The translations under genes and the position numbers were made by a program. 64,000 nt of DNA from Thiotrichaceae bacterium (GTDB lineage Bacteria; Pseudomonadota; Gammaproteobacteria; Beggiatoales; Beggiatoaceae). Of the stretch, positions 1 through 9,786 are shown one piece after another; within the stretch, counting starts at the first letter, position 1, and every line of letters begins with the position of its first letter. The stretch lies in assembly GCA_028688145.1 (NCBI GenBank), contig JAQTYU010000013.1:1-64000 (forward strand). Direction: 5' to 3'. The notes below the pieces were generated by a model. That model saw only the letters and a list, made by a program, of their open reading frames with translations. It was not told the origin of the DNA and made no database searches.

Positions 1-122
1 GATATAGGACGGCTTCAATGAACAAACGGTTATCTTTAGCGGTTCTCCCTACCTGTCCTTTACGCCCTGGTAAGAGGGGTTCTAATCTAGCCCATTGTTG
101 TTAATGCGTAACGGCGACTCAT
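1..122 (-). pseudogene. IS5-family transposase, N-terminal part, reading frame broken
   Basis: An ATG at 122-120, preceded by AAGGA, opens MSRRYALTT and then runs into TAG within twelve codons. The +1 frame carries straight on with QQWARLEPLLPGRKGQVGR followed by TAKDNRLFIEAVLY to the window edge. This is the characteristic N-terminus of IS5-family (DUF4096-type) transposases. Joining the two parts needs a net one-base insertion or two-base deletion near codon 8. Programmed frameshifting in IS5 relatives usually falls in mid-gene, so I read this as a disabling mutation. A sequencing error is possible. No alternative ATG, GTG or TTG is seen in the second frame before the conserved block, apart from a TTG well inside it. 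Confidence 0.7.
87..117. repeat. 31-bp imperfect direct repeat, copy 1 (inside the IS)
   Basis: Covers codons 2-12 of the transposase. It matches 192-222 at 27 of 31 positions by eye. The second copy starts exactly where the IS terminal repeat ends. Confidence 0.8.
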
Positions 123-191
123 GCTTTGTTCCTTGGGATTCTTCATTCTAAGCTCTTTAGAATAACCTATCTTTCTATTTGATGACACGCC

Positions 192-222
192 CTAGCCCAT
201 TTTTGTTAAAGCATAACGACGA
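192..222. repeat. 31-bp imperfect direct repeat, copy 2 (just outside the IS end)
   Basis: Differs from 87-117 at four positions. Because the matching inner sequence is the transposase start, the simplest reading is that this IS inserted at a CTAG inside the start of a related, older IS copy. Confidence 0.75.
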
Positions 223-265
223 TATTCCCCTAGAAGCAGATTTCCCCCATATTCCGTTCTCTCAA

Positions 266-321
<56 letters not shown>

Positions 322-702
322 ACAGGTTTTTAAACTGAGTCTAGCTATTTTAAATAATAAAATCAAGTAATTAGTATATCTTCAATAAGAGTAAAGCCAT
401 ATTATTCTGTGATAACTCCGAAAAATTTAAAAAAATGTTTGCACGATAACTGAGTTCAGTCTAAGGAAAACGTCCTCGCCTTTTTTAAATACACCGCTTG
501 CAATCAACTATACTGGGATCAGTATTTAAACTCCGATTTTAAGATTAAAAACGCAGCCCCCAAAAGCGGATAACTGCGCCGCTAAATTTTCTAACAGTGA
601 ATATTAAACCTAAATGCACGTTTAATATCCATGTGATTTAGCGGGTCGGAAGAATGACTGCTTAATAATAACTCAAAAAACATCACAAAGGAGAGGACAA
701 AG
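322..702. other. Intergenic leader upstream of gdh
   Basis: AT-rich stretch with no convincing gene. It contains a perfect 9-bp inverted repeat (601-609 and 620-628, 10-nt spacer) about 75 bp before the gdh start and a strong ribosome site AAAGGAGAGG at 687-696. No clear sigma-70 promoter pair was recognised. Confidence 0.5.
601..628. promoter_or_regulatory. Inverted repeat ATATTAAAC-N10-GTTTAATAT upstream of gdh
   Basis: Both 9-nt arms pair perfectly. The AT-rich arms and 10-nt spacing suit either a dimeric regulator site or a weak mRNA hairpin. No regulator is identified and no T-run follows, so it is unlikely to be a terminator. Confidence 0.35.
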
Positions 703-3700
703 ATGGACTTTTCCATAGAGAGTAAAGCGCAGGATTTATTACAAGAAATTGCCAGCTTATTAGCAGAACGCTTTCCCGAAACCGAAGCCCAGAGTTTACA
801 ACGCTTCACACAACAGTTTTATCATGATGTTGCCGCCGAAGACTTACTGGAACGCAATAGCCTAGACCTCTATGGCGCAGCCCTTGCGGCGTGGCATTTT
901 ATACATGAATGCGTGCCTAATGAACACAAAGTACGGGTTTATAATCCACAATTTGAACAGCACGGTTGGCAATCGGCACATACCATCATCAATACACTGA
1001 TGCAGGATATGCCGTTTTTGGTCGATTCAATTCGTGTTGCCTTGAATCAACAAGGTTTAACCGTACACCTAGTGATTCATCCTGTCTTTGTAGTGTCCCG
1101 CAATCCTCAAGGAGAGCTTTTAGCAGTGATCGCCTGTGAAGGCGAAGAATTAGAAGACATCTGTCTGCCTGAAAGTGATTCTAATACTTTATACCAACGA
1201 GAATCGTTAATGCACATTGAAGTGGATCGTCACACCGATCCGCAACTGCTCAGTGAAATTGCTCATTCCCTCAGCAGCGTACTCAATGATGTGCATTTAG
1301 CAATTACTGATTGGCAGGCAATGCGTCAACAATTAACCCAGATTTTGCAAGAACTTGCCACCACCCCGCCGCCTGTCAGCAGTGAAGAATTACAGGAAAC
1401 GCAAGCCTTTCTGCACTGGATAAGCGAAAATCGTTTTACTTTTTTGGGTTATCGCGAATATCAATTAGCGCAACAAAAAGGTGAAGATTATTTGCAAGCA
1501 GTGCCTAATTCAGGTTTAGGCATTCTACGTAGCAACGCGCAACAAGCAAAAATCTCCCACAGCTTTTCCGCCTTGCCTCCCCAGTTACGCAAACTTGCCT
1601 ACGATCCGCATTTATTATTACTCACCAAAGCCAATTCCCGCGCCACTGTGCATCGTCCCAGCTATATGGATTATATCGGGATAAAACGGATTAATGCACA
1701 AGGTCAAGTCACGGGCGAATGGCGTTTTTTAGGACTTTATACCGCCGCAGTCTACCATTCGAGCAGCCTAGAAATTCCCGTATTGCGTGAAAAAGTCCAA
1801 TTTGTGATGGAAAACGCGAACTATCGTCGTTCCAGTCATCGTCACAAAGCCTTATTAAACATTCTCGAAAGCTATCCTCGCGATGAATTATTCCAAATCA
1901 GTGCACAACAACTGTCTCACATCGCACTGGGGATTTTACAATTGCAGGAACGCCAACGTATTCGAGTGTTTGTGCGCTCCGACACTTATGGCAGATTTGT
2001 TTCTTGCATCGTGTTCGTGCCGCGCGACCATTACGACACCGACATTCGTGGCAAAATGCAGCAAGTACTACTGCAAACTTTCGACGGCACTAATATTGAA
2101 TCAACGGTCATGCTTTCCGATTCGGTACTGGCACAGGTACATTTTGTCATCCACACACCCACCGGCAGTCATTTCAACATCAATTTGAAAGACTTGGAAA
2201 CGCGCTTAATAGCGGTCACTCTCGAATGGCATGATCACCTATATGCCGCGCTCATGGAACACTGTGGTGAAGAACGCGGCACCAGCTTATTTCGACGCTA
2301 TCAAAACGCATTTCCCGTAGCGTATCGTGCCGACTTCAGCGCGCGTCATGCGGTGTATGATATTGAACGCATTGAACAGTTGCAGCAAACGGGTAACGAC
2401 TTAGGCATGAGTTTATATTGTCCCATCGAAGCCACAGATAACTTACTGCAATTCAAAATTTTTCACAGCCCCGCGCAAATCTGCCTCTCCGAAGTGCTGC
2501 CCATGTTGGAAAATATGGGAGTGCGGGTCACTAACGAACGTTCTTACCACATTCAAGGTTCAAAACAAGCAAACTTCTGGCTACACGAATTCAGTCTGCT
2601 GCATCAGGAAAAACAAGAACTGGATTTAAGTCAGCTCAAAGAACGTTTTCACGCCACTTTTGAACGCATCTGGCGCGGCGAAGTCGAAAATGATGGTTTC
2701 AACCGATTGGTGTTGCGGGCAGGATTTTCATGGCGCGAAATCGTGATTTTCCGCGCGTATTGCAAATATTTGCGCCAAGCAGGCAGCACTTTCAGTCAGC
2801 TTTATATCGAACAAGCCTTAGCTAATAACCCTGAAATTACCCGTAAATTACTGCGTTTATTTTATCTGCGCTGTGACCCGCAACAAGTGGACGGGGCGCA
2901 GTCGGAAGAACTACAAGCCCATATTCAAAAGAGTCTCGACCGCGTCAGCAGTTTGGATGAAGACCGGATTTTACGGCGTTTTCTCAGTTTGATTTTGGCG
3001 ACCTTGCGTACCAATTATTTCCAACAACAAATGGAAGCTTTACCCAAGCCCTATCTGGCGTTCAAATTCGATCCCAGCAAGATTCCTGAATTACCCGAGC
3101 CGCGCCCGATGTTTGAAATCTCGGTGTATTCGCCGCGCATGGAAGGCGTACATTTACGCGGCGGCAAAGTGGCGCGCGGCGGGATTCGCTGGTCAGATCG
3201 TTTGGAAGATTTTCGCACAGAAATTTTAGGCTTGGTCAAAGCGCAACGGGTGAAAAACGCCTTGATTGTGCCTGTGGGCGCGAAAGGCGGTTTTGTGATT
3301 AAAACTTTAGCGGCAGATGCAGATCGCCAAACCATTTTGGCAGAAGCGATTCATTGCTATCAAACTTTGATCCGTGGCTTATTGGATTTGACCGATAACA
3401 TTGTCGCAGGGCAAGTGATTCCACCGCCCGACGTGGTGCGTCATGATGAAGATGATCCCTATTTAGTCGTCGCTGCCGACAAAGGCACGGCGAGTTTTTC
3501 CGATATTGCCAACGCGATTGCCAAAGAATATCACTTCTGGCTGGGTGATGCCTTTGCCTCGGGCGGCTCGGCAGGCTATGACCATAAGAAAATGGGAATT
3601 ACTGCACGCGGCGCATGGGATTCGGTGAAACGGCATTTTCGGACGCTGGGCGTGGACGTGCAACAACAAGCATTCACCGTAGTCGGCATTGGCGACATGG

Positions 3701-5562
3701 CAGGCGATGTGTTCGGTAATGGGATGTTGTTATCGCCCCAAATTAAATTAGTGGCAGCGTTTAATTATCAACACATTTTCCTAGACCCCAATCCTGACCC
3801 CACACCAAGTTTGCTAGAACGGCGACGTTTATTTAATTTGCCGCGTTCGACCTGGGCAGATTATGACGTGGCGTTAATTTCCACGGGTGGCGGCGTATTT
3901 GAGCGCAAAAGCAAATCGATTGCCTTGTCTCCTGAAATTCGTGAAGTGTTGGCGATTAAAGAAGAACAGCTTGCGCCCGCCGATTTAATTCGCGCCTTGC
4001 TGCGTGCACCTGTAGATTTGTTGTGGAATGGCGGCATCGGGACGTATGTGAAAGCCCATAGCGAACATCATATCGATGTGAATGATCGCGCCAATGACGC
4101 ATTGCGGATTAATGGCGAAGATTTGCGCTGCAAAGTGGTGGGCGAGGGTGGCAATTTGGGCTTTACCCAATTAGGGCGGGTGGAATATGCGTTAAAAGGT
4201 GGGCGCATTTATACCGACGCGATTGATAATTCTGGCGGCGTGGATTGTTCTGACCACGAAGTAAATTTAAAAATCCTGCTCAATGCGATTGTGGCGGCGG
4301 GCGATTTGACTGAAAAGCAGCGCGATCAAATTTTAGCGGAAATGACCGATAGCATTGGGCAGTTATTAGTGCGGGACAATTATCTGCAAACTCAAGCGGT
4401 AAGTTTATCCTGCGCGCTTTCTGCACAACTGCTGGATGCCCACACCCGTTTCATGCACCACTTGGAACAACAAGGCAAATTAGATCGCTATCTGGAACGT
4501 CTGCCCGATGATAAAGCCTTAGCGGAACGTCGCGCCGCGCAAATTGGGCTGACCTCGCCCGAATTGTGCGTGTTGTTGGCATACAGCAAAATTAGTTTGT
4601 ATGAAGAATTACTCGCTTCAGATTTTCCCGAAGATGCGTATTTGCAGAAATTATTGCTCAGCTATTTTCCGCAACCTTTGCCGCAACGCTTTCCTGAGCA
4701 AATCAGCCAACACCGTTTGCACCGTGAAATCATTGCCACCTTGGCAACCAATCAAGCGATTAATCACGGCGGCTTAAGTATTTATCTGTTGAGTGAAGAA
4801 ACGGGCTTGAGTGCGCCTGAAATTATGCGGGCATTTTTGGTGGCGTGGGAAGTATTTGGGATGCAGCAATGGTGGGCAGAAATTGAGGCGTTGGACAGCC
4901 TAATGAATACGCCTTTGCAACTCACTTTGTTTATTGAAGCGCAAAAATTGATGGAACGGGCAACGCGCTGGCTGTTACGCAATCATCATTTGCCGCTGAA
5001 TATCAGTGAGAGCATCGCCAGTTTACAGCCCAGCGTGACTTTATTAGCGCGTCAGCTTTATGATTTGGTGACGGATGCGGATCGCGAAGTCTGGGATAAA
5101 TGGTCGAGCCATTTTGAAAATTTGGGTGCGCCCGCTGATTTGGCGCGGGGGATTGCGAGTTTTCTGCCGTGGTTATCTGCCTTGGATATTGTGGAAGTGG
5201 CAAGTCAACAAGCAATTCCTTTGGAGCAAGTCGCGGTGGTGCATTTCAATTTAGGCAATACTCTGAAATTAAACTGGTTGCGCGATCATGTCAGTGCTTT
5301 GCCTAGGGATAATCGGTGGACGGCATTGTCACGTTCTGCGCTGCGCGATGAACTGTATAGAAATCACAGGGCTTTGAGTTCTTTAGTGATTAAAAGCTCC
5401 CCGCCCAACACCGCGCCTGAATTGCAGTTAGCGCATTGGATGCAGCAAAATCAGGGGGCAATGTTGCGTTGTCAGCAAATTTTGAATGAAATCGGGAAAG
5501 TTGCCAGCCCTGATTTGTCGATGTTGTCGGTGGCGTTGCGGGAAATTCGGAATTTAGTTTAA
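703..5562 (+). CDS. gdhB: NAD-specific glutamate dehydrogenase, large (180-kDa) class
   Basis: Oxidises L-glutamate to 2-oxoglutarate and ammonia with NAD+, normally a catabolic reaction in the cytoplasm. The 1619 residues fit the usual length of this class. The catalytic core starts near residue 810 with GGKVARGGIRWSDRLEDF, followed by the AKGGFV segment that carries a substrate-binding lysine. The nucleotide-binding part includes WNGGIGTYVKA (about 1110) and GEGGNLGFTQLGRVE (about 1147). The long N-terminal region (about 1-700) corresponds to the ACT-like regulatory part of the family. The ATG follows AAAGGAGAGG at a normal distance. It is monocistronic: downstream genes are on the other strand. 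Confidence 0.95.
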   Translation: MDFSIESKAQDLLQEIASLLAERFPETEAQSLQRFTQQFYHDVAAEDLLERNSLDLYGAALAAWHFIHECVPNEHKVRVYNPQFEQHGWQSAHTIINTLMQDMPFLVDSIRVALNQQGLTVHLVIHPVFVVSRNPQGELLAVIACEGEELEDICLPESDSNTLYQRESLMHIEVDRHTDPQLLSEIAHSLSSVLNDVHLAITDWQAMRQQLTQILQELATTPPPVSSEELQETQAFLHWISENRFTFLGYREYQLAQQKGEDYLQAVPNSGLGILRSNAQQAKISHSFSALPPQLRKLAYDPHLLLLTKANSRATVHRPSYMDYIGIKRINAQGQVTGEWRFLGLYTAAVYHSSSLEIPVLREKVQFVMENANYRRSSHRHKALLNILESYPRDELFQISAQQLSHIALGILQLQERQRIRVFVRSDTYGRFVSCIVFVPRDHYDTDIRGKMQQVLLQTFDGTNIESTVMLSDSVLAQVHFVIHTPTGSHFNINLKDLETRLIAVTLEWHDHLYAALMEHCGEERGTSLFRRYQNAFPVAYRADFSARHAVYDIERIEQLQQTGNDLGMSLYCPIEATDNLLQFKIFHSPAQICLSEVLPMLENMGVRVTNERSYHIQGSKQANFWLHEFSLLHQEKQELDLSQLKERFHATFERIWRGEVENDGFNRLVLRAGFSWREIVIFRAYCKYLRQAGSTFSQLYIEQALANNPEITRKLLRLFYLRCDPQQVDGAQSEELQAHIQKSLDRVSSLDEDRILRRFLSLILATLRTNYFQQQMEALPKPYLAFKFDPSKIPELPEPRPMFEISVYSPRMEGVHLRGGKVARGGIRWSDRLEDFRTEILGLVKAQRVKNALIVPVGAKGGFVIKTLAADADRQTILAEAIHCYQTLIRGLLDLTDNIVAGQVIPPPDVVRHDEDDPYLVVAADKGTASFSDIANAIAKEYHFWLGDAFASGGSAGYDHKKMGITARGAWDSVKRHFRTLGVDVQQQAFTVVGIGDMAGDVFGNGMLLSPQIKLVAAFNYQHIFLDPNPDPTPSLLERRRLFNLPRSTWADYDVALISTGGGVFERKSKSIALSPEIREVLAIKEEQLAPADLIRALLRAPVDLLWNGGIGTYVKAHSEHHIDVNDRANDALRINGEDLRCKVVGEGGNLGFTQLGRVEYALKGGRIYTDAIDNSGGVDCSDHEVNLKILLNAIVAAGDLTEKQRDQILAEMTDSIGQLLVRDNYLQTQAVSLSCALSAQLLDAHTRFMHHLEQQGKLDRYLERLPDDKALAERRAAQIGLTSPELCVLLAYSKISLYEELLASDFPEDAYLQKLLLSYFPQPLPQRFPEQISQHRLHREIIATLATNQAINHGGLSIYLLSEETGLSAPEIMRAFLVAWEVFGMQQWWAEIEALDSLMNTPLQLTLFIEAQKLMERATRWLLRNHHLPLNISESIASLQPSVTLLARQLYDLVTDADREVWDKWSSHFENLGAPADLARGIASFLPWLSALDIVEVASQQAIPLEQVAVVHFNLGNTLKLNWLRDHVSALPRDNRWTALSRSALRDELYRNHRALSSLVIKSSPPNTAPELQLAHWMQQNQGAMLRCQQILNEIGKVASPDLSMLSVALREIRNLV

Positions 5563-5582
5563 ATTCTAAATGAGACCTTTCA

Positions 5583-5600
5583 CCCCCCTGAAAAAGGGGG
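5583..5600 (+). terminator. Possible hairpin terminator after gdh
   Basis: CCCCC and GGGGG flank TGAAAAA about 20 bp after the gdh stop. No T-run follows, so it may act only as a structural 3' end. It also resembles the C/G-rich hairpins of the intergenic repeat family in this window. Confidence 0.3.
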
Positions 5601-5773
5601 CAAAGGGGATTATCCTAAACCTATCAACGCACTAAATGCAGGGGCTGAGTGTGCTATTAATTCTTTTCCCGTCAACGACGATGGATTTATAGTCGTTCAT
5701 CAGCCCTCCCCTTCAGGGAACTAAACACTAAATCTCTACCTAAGATTGAAAAAGTAGAAGGGGCGCAGTTTAA

Positions 5774-7423
5774 CTATTTAAGCTCATACAAATGCAAAGA
5801 CGCACCGGGTTGTAACCATTCCGCTTGCTTTTTCCCCATTTGATTCAGTGCATTCAAGAATAAGCTGATTTCTACTTGATTTGCATGAGTGAATAATATC
5901 CAAACTCGTCCTTTACCGCGCAACTGTTCAATATCGGCTGCCGATTTATCATAATTTTCTGCCACACCTAAAATGCAGTGCGTTTCTGCTGCTGTTTTCA
6001 GGGGAACTTTATGTTCGCTGCGGAAATAATCAATTTCCTTAGTGTATTCAGCCACAGGGGGCTTACTAATTAAAGCGCATTGATTGTAATCTAAACCATA
6101 TTGTTTGGCGTAAAAACGAAAAGCAGGTTCAGCCCAATGATAAATGTACAAAGTATCTTGTGGTGTACGTTGTTGCTGCAACTGGCTCAATAAAGGTTTA
6201 ATTTCTTCTACAGTACGCAATATGGGCAAATCCAGCACAGAACTGCTGATTAAGGCAGCCATTAATAGTATTTTTGTTGGAATTTCAATCCATTGTGAAT
6301 GTGATAAAGTGGATAGCTGTAATTTTAACTGAACTAAGGCTTCCGCAATTAATAAATAAACCATAGGCAATAAAAATAATAATAAGCGTTCCATAAATGG
6401 ATATTTATATAAAGCAGAGGCAATAATGACAAGTAGCAGGGGAAACACTAGAATAAACAAGGCAGCCCGTTTGGTAAAATATAAGCTTACGCCGCCAATT
6501 AAAAATAAAATACCTGCAACCTCAGGCACGCCTAAGCCGCCTGGTGAGCTAAACATCATGATGTAATGTTGTAATAACCAATTATAAGCATGGAGTGTCC
6601 AAACTGGCGGCATAAACCCCTGGTTAATAATCCAAAACTGTATTAACCACATTCCAATTGAAGAGGTTGCAATACCACCGCCCGAAATAAAACGGTACAT
6701 CACAAGAAAACTAATCACCCACACTGCGCCCACCGCAAATAATGGCAACAGGGTTTTAAATTGTTTTTTATGTGCAAAATGCAGTGTTAAATATAAGCCT
6801 ATCGTCACCAACACAAAAATGGCGGGATGTGAAAACCAAACCACCACTGCACCCAAAATTCCAAGACGAATCCAATCCTTGCGTACAAGTGCGGTTTTTT
6901 GCACAAACAGTATCGCCCAATAACTGAGTAATAAGGTAATGGCAACGTCGCTGCTGTATTGCTTGAAATTAACTGCCTGAAAAATCAAAGCATCCGAAAT
7001 GGCGAATAACAATATCGCAATAGGCACTGCCATCGGCGAAAGTACACGGCTTGCAAGTTTATAAAATAACCACAGGGCGGCTAAACTGGCAAGAAACGGA
7101 AAGAGACGAATGGCCCAATCAATCTGCCCAAAAATACTGACGAATACTTTATTGATAACTAAGAAACCGGGCGGCGCGATATGGCTGTGGCTGTAATCTA
7201 AGGGCAGACTGAGCAGGTTTGACCAACCACGTTCTAAATTGGTGGCGATGAAAGCTTCATCGAGCCAAATCGAGCGATTGAAGAAGTATTGACGGGCGCG
7301 TAAAAATACGCCTAAAAGCAGTAATAACCCAGAAACTCCCCAAAAGAAGTTGGGTGTGGATCGTAAAAATTTCATTAGAACGCGTTTAATCCTGTACGAA
7401 GTTGTTGATGGATATTCATTCAA
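5774..7423 (-). CDS. PMT/ArnT-like membrane glycosyltransferase (GT39/GT83 type)
   Basis: A 549-residue polytopic membrane protein with about ten hydrophobic segments and a C-terminal soluble part (about 400-549). After the first membrane segment comes WLDEAF (53-58). This acidic pair in the first periplasmic loop is the catalytic hallmark of the dolichyl- or polyprenyl-phosphate-sugar glycosyltransferase superfamily. Such enzymes move a sugar from a lipid carrier to protein, lipid A or another acceptor on the periplasmic side. Donor and acceptor cannot be told. The start is uncertain: neither the first ATG nor Met17 (MKFLRS) has a clear ribosome site. The next upstream gene encodes another membrane glycosyltransferase, separated by about 170 bp. 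Confidence 0.7.
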   Translation of the reverse strand: MNEYPSTTSYRIKRVLMKFLRSTPNFFWGVSGLLLLLGVFLRARQYFFNRSIWLDEAFIATNLERGWSNLLSLPLDYSHSHIAPPGFLVINKVFVSIFGQIDWAIRLFPFLASLAALWLFYKLASRVLSPMAVPIAILLFAISDALIFQAVNFKQYSSDVAITLLLSYWAILFVQKTALVRKDWIRLGILGAVVVWFSHPAIFVLVTIGLYLTLHFAHKKQFKTLLPLFAVGAVWVISFLVMYRFISGGGIATSSIGMWLIQFWIINQGFMPPVWTLHAYNWLLQHYIMMFSSPGGLGVPEVAGILFLIGGVSLYFTKRAALFILVFPLLLVIIASALYKYPFMERLLLFLLPMVYLLIAEALVQLKLQLSTLSHSQWIEIPTKILLMAALISSSVLDLPILRTVEEIKPLLSQLQQQRTPQDTLYIYHWAEPAFRFYAKQYGLDYNQCALISKPPVAEYTKEIDYFRSEHKVPLKTAAETHCILGVAENYDKSAADIEQLRGKGRVWILFTHANQVEISLFLNALNQMGKKQAEWLQPGASLHLYELK

Positions 7424-7594
7424 TTTATTATTAATTATAAATAGTTAGTCAATAACTAAATCGAATACCCAGTGATGTTAGCCACGAATTTAGTGAAAAG
7501 TCATGATACTGCAAAAAATAGTGTGCTGCCAGTAACTGGTTATTACTCTGCGCTCAAATTTCCCACGCGCTTGTTCGGAGTTTTAACATGAAAG

Positions 7595-9283
7595 CTATTG
7601 TTTACTAAAGCTAACTGCGGGCATTAGTGGCGGTAATTGTCGTAATAAATCTTGAGCTGCTTCTAATTTGGGGTCTAAGGCAACCGCTTGTTCAATTGCC
7701 GCACGGGCTTCAAGTAAGTTGCCTTGTTGTGCATAAATTTTCCCAATCCAATAAAACAACTCGCTATGCGGTACGCCAATCTGGATACGGTATTGCGTAA
7801 GATTCAGATAAATATCCAACACTGTTTGTAAGTCATTTTGTTTTAGAGCCGTCTGCGCTAAGTAATATTTAATTAAATCCCGACTGCGTGGGCTGCTGTG
7901 TGCCAAAGCAATTTGATAATGTTCACGCGCAGTTGCAAAATTCCCTCGTTGATAATGAGCTTTGCCTAAATTGAGCTGCGCCAAATCATGATTTGGGGAA
8001 AATTTGACGACGTGCGCCCACAATTGATAATCATTACGCCAAGTTTCACTTTGCTTCAACGTGACCAGCACCAGCGTCGCGCTAAACAATAACACGCCCA
8101 AACTGCTTAAAATACGATACATTTTATGATGATGAAATATTCCAATACCGCTGAGCGTGGCAAGCAGTAAATAAAACGGTAAAGTCGGTAAATACGCATA
8201 ACGGTCAGCGGCAGCTTGTATTCCCACTTGCAGCAGCCCCAGCACGGGTAACAGCGTAATGACATAAAATAGCCAAAGCACTAAGCCCACAAAACGCCGT
8301 TTGTAGGCAGCATAAAATGCCCACAGCGTCAGCATAATTCCTGCGAGCGCGGCGACAAAAGCCATGGGATTTTCAGCAAGCTGTAAATCTAAGGGATACA
8401 GGGGAGAAAAATTAAACGGAATTAAGAATTTTGATAAGTATAACAGTAAGCTATTGAGGGCATTGAGCACCCGAAACTCAAGAGGTATATATTCAAAGGT
8501 GCTAATCACTTGCCGTTGTGCAATGAGGGTTAAAACCATGCTTAACACACTGCACAAGGCGAAAGGCAGTTTTTCAAGCAGTAATTTTCTAATCGATTCA
8601 GGCGAGCTGGGCGCGTTTAAAAAACTACGTTGTAGTGGATAAATATCCAACAGTAAAAAAATCAGCGGCAAACTGACTGCCATCGGTTTCGACATCACTG
8701 CCAGCAAACAACACAAGAATGTCCAAATATGTGTTCGAGGGCTTCGGGTTTCGCAATAACGTAAATAGGCAATAAGACTGAGCAGACTAAAAAATAAAAA
8801 TAAGACATCTTTGCGTTCTGCAATCCACACCACAGATTCGACATGTTGAGGGTGTATCCCAAACCATAAAGCTGCTAAAGCTGCACTCAGCCACGCATGT
8901 TTTACAAATTCAGGGGAGGAGTTTTTTTGAGCGCGTAAATGTAAATTTAGCAGACGTAAGCATAAAAAGAAAAACAGCACACTGTTAGCACTGTGCAATA
9001 ACAAATTGCTAAGATGAAAGCCCCAAGGATTTAAACCATAAATCGCATAATCAATCGCATAGGAAAACCAAGTGACTGGATGCCAGTTAAACATCGATAA
9101 ACTGGTCAACATAGCAGCGAGATTCTGCCATGTTAATGCGCGAATCATGGGCGTGTTCTGTAAATAATCATACGTATCCCACGAGAGAAAGTCATACTCC
9201 AAACTGGGCGTGTATATCCCCAAACTGATTAAAAATAAGCAGCCGCTGATGAGGCTTAAAATTCGCCATGAAGGAATCAACAT
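7595..9283 (-). CDS. TMTC-like membrane glycosyltransferase with C-terminal TPRs
   Basis: 562 residues. The N-terminal 400 or so form a polytopic membrane domain with the signatures of the TMTC-like family: YDFLSWDTYDYL near the start, WHPVTW (about 68), and GIHPQHVESVVWIAERKD (about 140-160). Two or three tetratricopeptide repeats follow in the last 120 residues (for example around AQLNLGKAHYQRGNFATA and LLEARAAIEQAVALDP). Eukaryotic members are protein O-mannosyltransferases. Bacterial members are poorly characterised and probably modify exported proteins or glycans. It may be expressed with the PMT-like gene downstream, but the gap leaves room for a separate promoter. Confidence 0.7.
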   Translation of the reverse strand: MLIPSWRILSLISGCLFLISLGIYTPSLEYDFLSWDTYDYLQNTPMIRALTWQNLAAMLTSLSMFNWHPVTWFSYAIDYAIYGLNPWGFHLSNLLLHSANSVLFFFLCLRLLNLHLRAQKNSSPEFVKHAWLSAALAALWFGIHPQHVESVVWIAERKDVLFLFFSLLSLIAYLRYCETRSPRTHIWTFLCCLLAVMSKPMAVSLPLIFLLLDIYPLQRSFLNAPSSPESIRKLLLEKLPFALCSVLSMVLTLIAQRQVISTFEYIPLEFRVLNALNSLLLYLSKFLIPFNFSPLYPLDLQLAENPMAFVAALAGIMLTLWAFYAAYKRRFVGLVLWLFYVITLLPVLGLLQVGIQAAADRYAYLPTLPFYLLLATLSGIGIFHHHKMYRILSSLGVLLFSATLVLVTLKQSETWRNDYQLWAHVVKFSPNHDLAQLNLGKAHYQRGNFATAREHYQIALAHSSPRSRDLIKYYLAQTALKQNDLQTVLDIYLNLTQYRIQIGVPHSELFYWIGKIYAQQGNLLEARAAIEQAVALDPKLEAAQDLLRQLPPLMPAVSFSKQ

Positions 9284-9786
9284 AAGTAATTAAAATCCTC
9301 TAAACGGGGCTAGGTGTAAATTAAAACTAACTTATTGCAAAAAATACAGGATATTTTTACATCTGAATGCACTAAATTTTCAAAAGAGAGGCGGATGTTG
9401 AGTTATTTTTAACTTAATAAGGTGTATGATGTGCTGTACTCTTTTGTTTAATTTGTGGTAAAACAAGTTAATTGTGCTATTAGAAAGTAGCATTTTATTG
9501 ACACCATTGAAAAAACATTTGGAGTTTTTTCATTTTTTCATTACACTTCTATCACTTTCTATTGAGTGTGGAAGGAGCATTGAGAGTTGACAATGCTATA
9601 CGAACGCAGAGCTAATGTAAGACTGAAATCGACTATTCGAGACAGCAACTAGCGTTGAAGCATTCAGAAGAACATAGATTCTTTATCTATGGAATTCACA
9701 ACTATGCTGTACTTTTGTTTTACCCTAGGCTCGATTTTGTTCCGAGCTAGTTTTTATGTTTCATTATTCAGATAGGAAATGCCCAG
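9284..9786 (+). other. Long intergenic region with the cold-shock gene leader
   Basis: About 500 bp without a gene, between the TMTC-like gene (minus) and the cold-shock gene (plus). It is AT-rich. The 3' part is presumably the long 5' untranslated leader common in csp genes and holds a terminator-like hairpin at 9725-9755. No convincing ORF or known riboswitch was seen. Confidence 0.5.
9725..9755 (+). promoter_or_regulatory. Terminator-like hairpin in the csp leader (possible attenuator)
   Basis: CTAGGCTCG (9725-9733) pairs with CGAGCTAG (9743-9750) with one bulged G and is followed directly by TTTTT. It ends 31 bp before the csp start codon, so read-through or refolding would be needed for expression. 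Temperature-dependent leader structure controls other csp mRNAs; a similar role here is inference. Confidence 0.45.

Larger units (their letters stand above)
1..192 (-). mobile_element. End of an IS5-family insertion sequence (left end, truncated by window edge)
   Basis: Reading the minus strand from 192 downwards there is an IS-end-like sequence beginning GGGCGTGTCATCAAATAG (173-192), then a 7-bp hairpin (145-151 with 157-163), then a transposase start with a good ribosome site. This arrangement of terminal repeat, protective hairpin and DDE transposase is typical of the IS1031/IS427 groups of the IS5 family. The other end is outside the window, so element length and target duplication cannot be checked. 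CTAG at 192-195 next to the end could be the target. Assignment rests on the encoded protein and the general look of the terminus. Confidence 0.7.

Noticed and set aside
5641..5773. Small gene or sRNA between gdh and the PMT-like gene
   Set aside because: No ORF, promoter or clear terminator pair; only fragments resembling the C/G-rich repeat.
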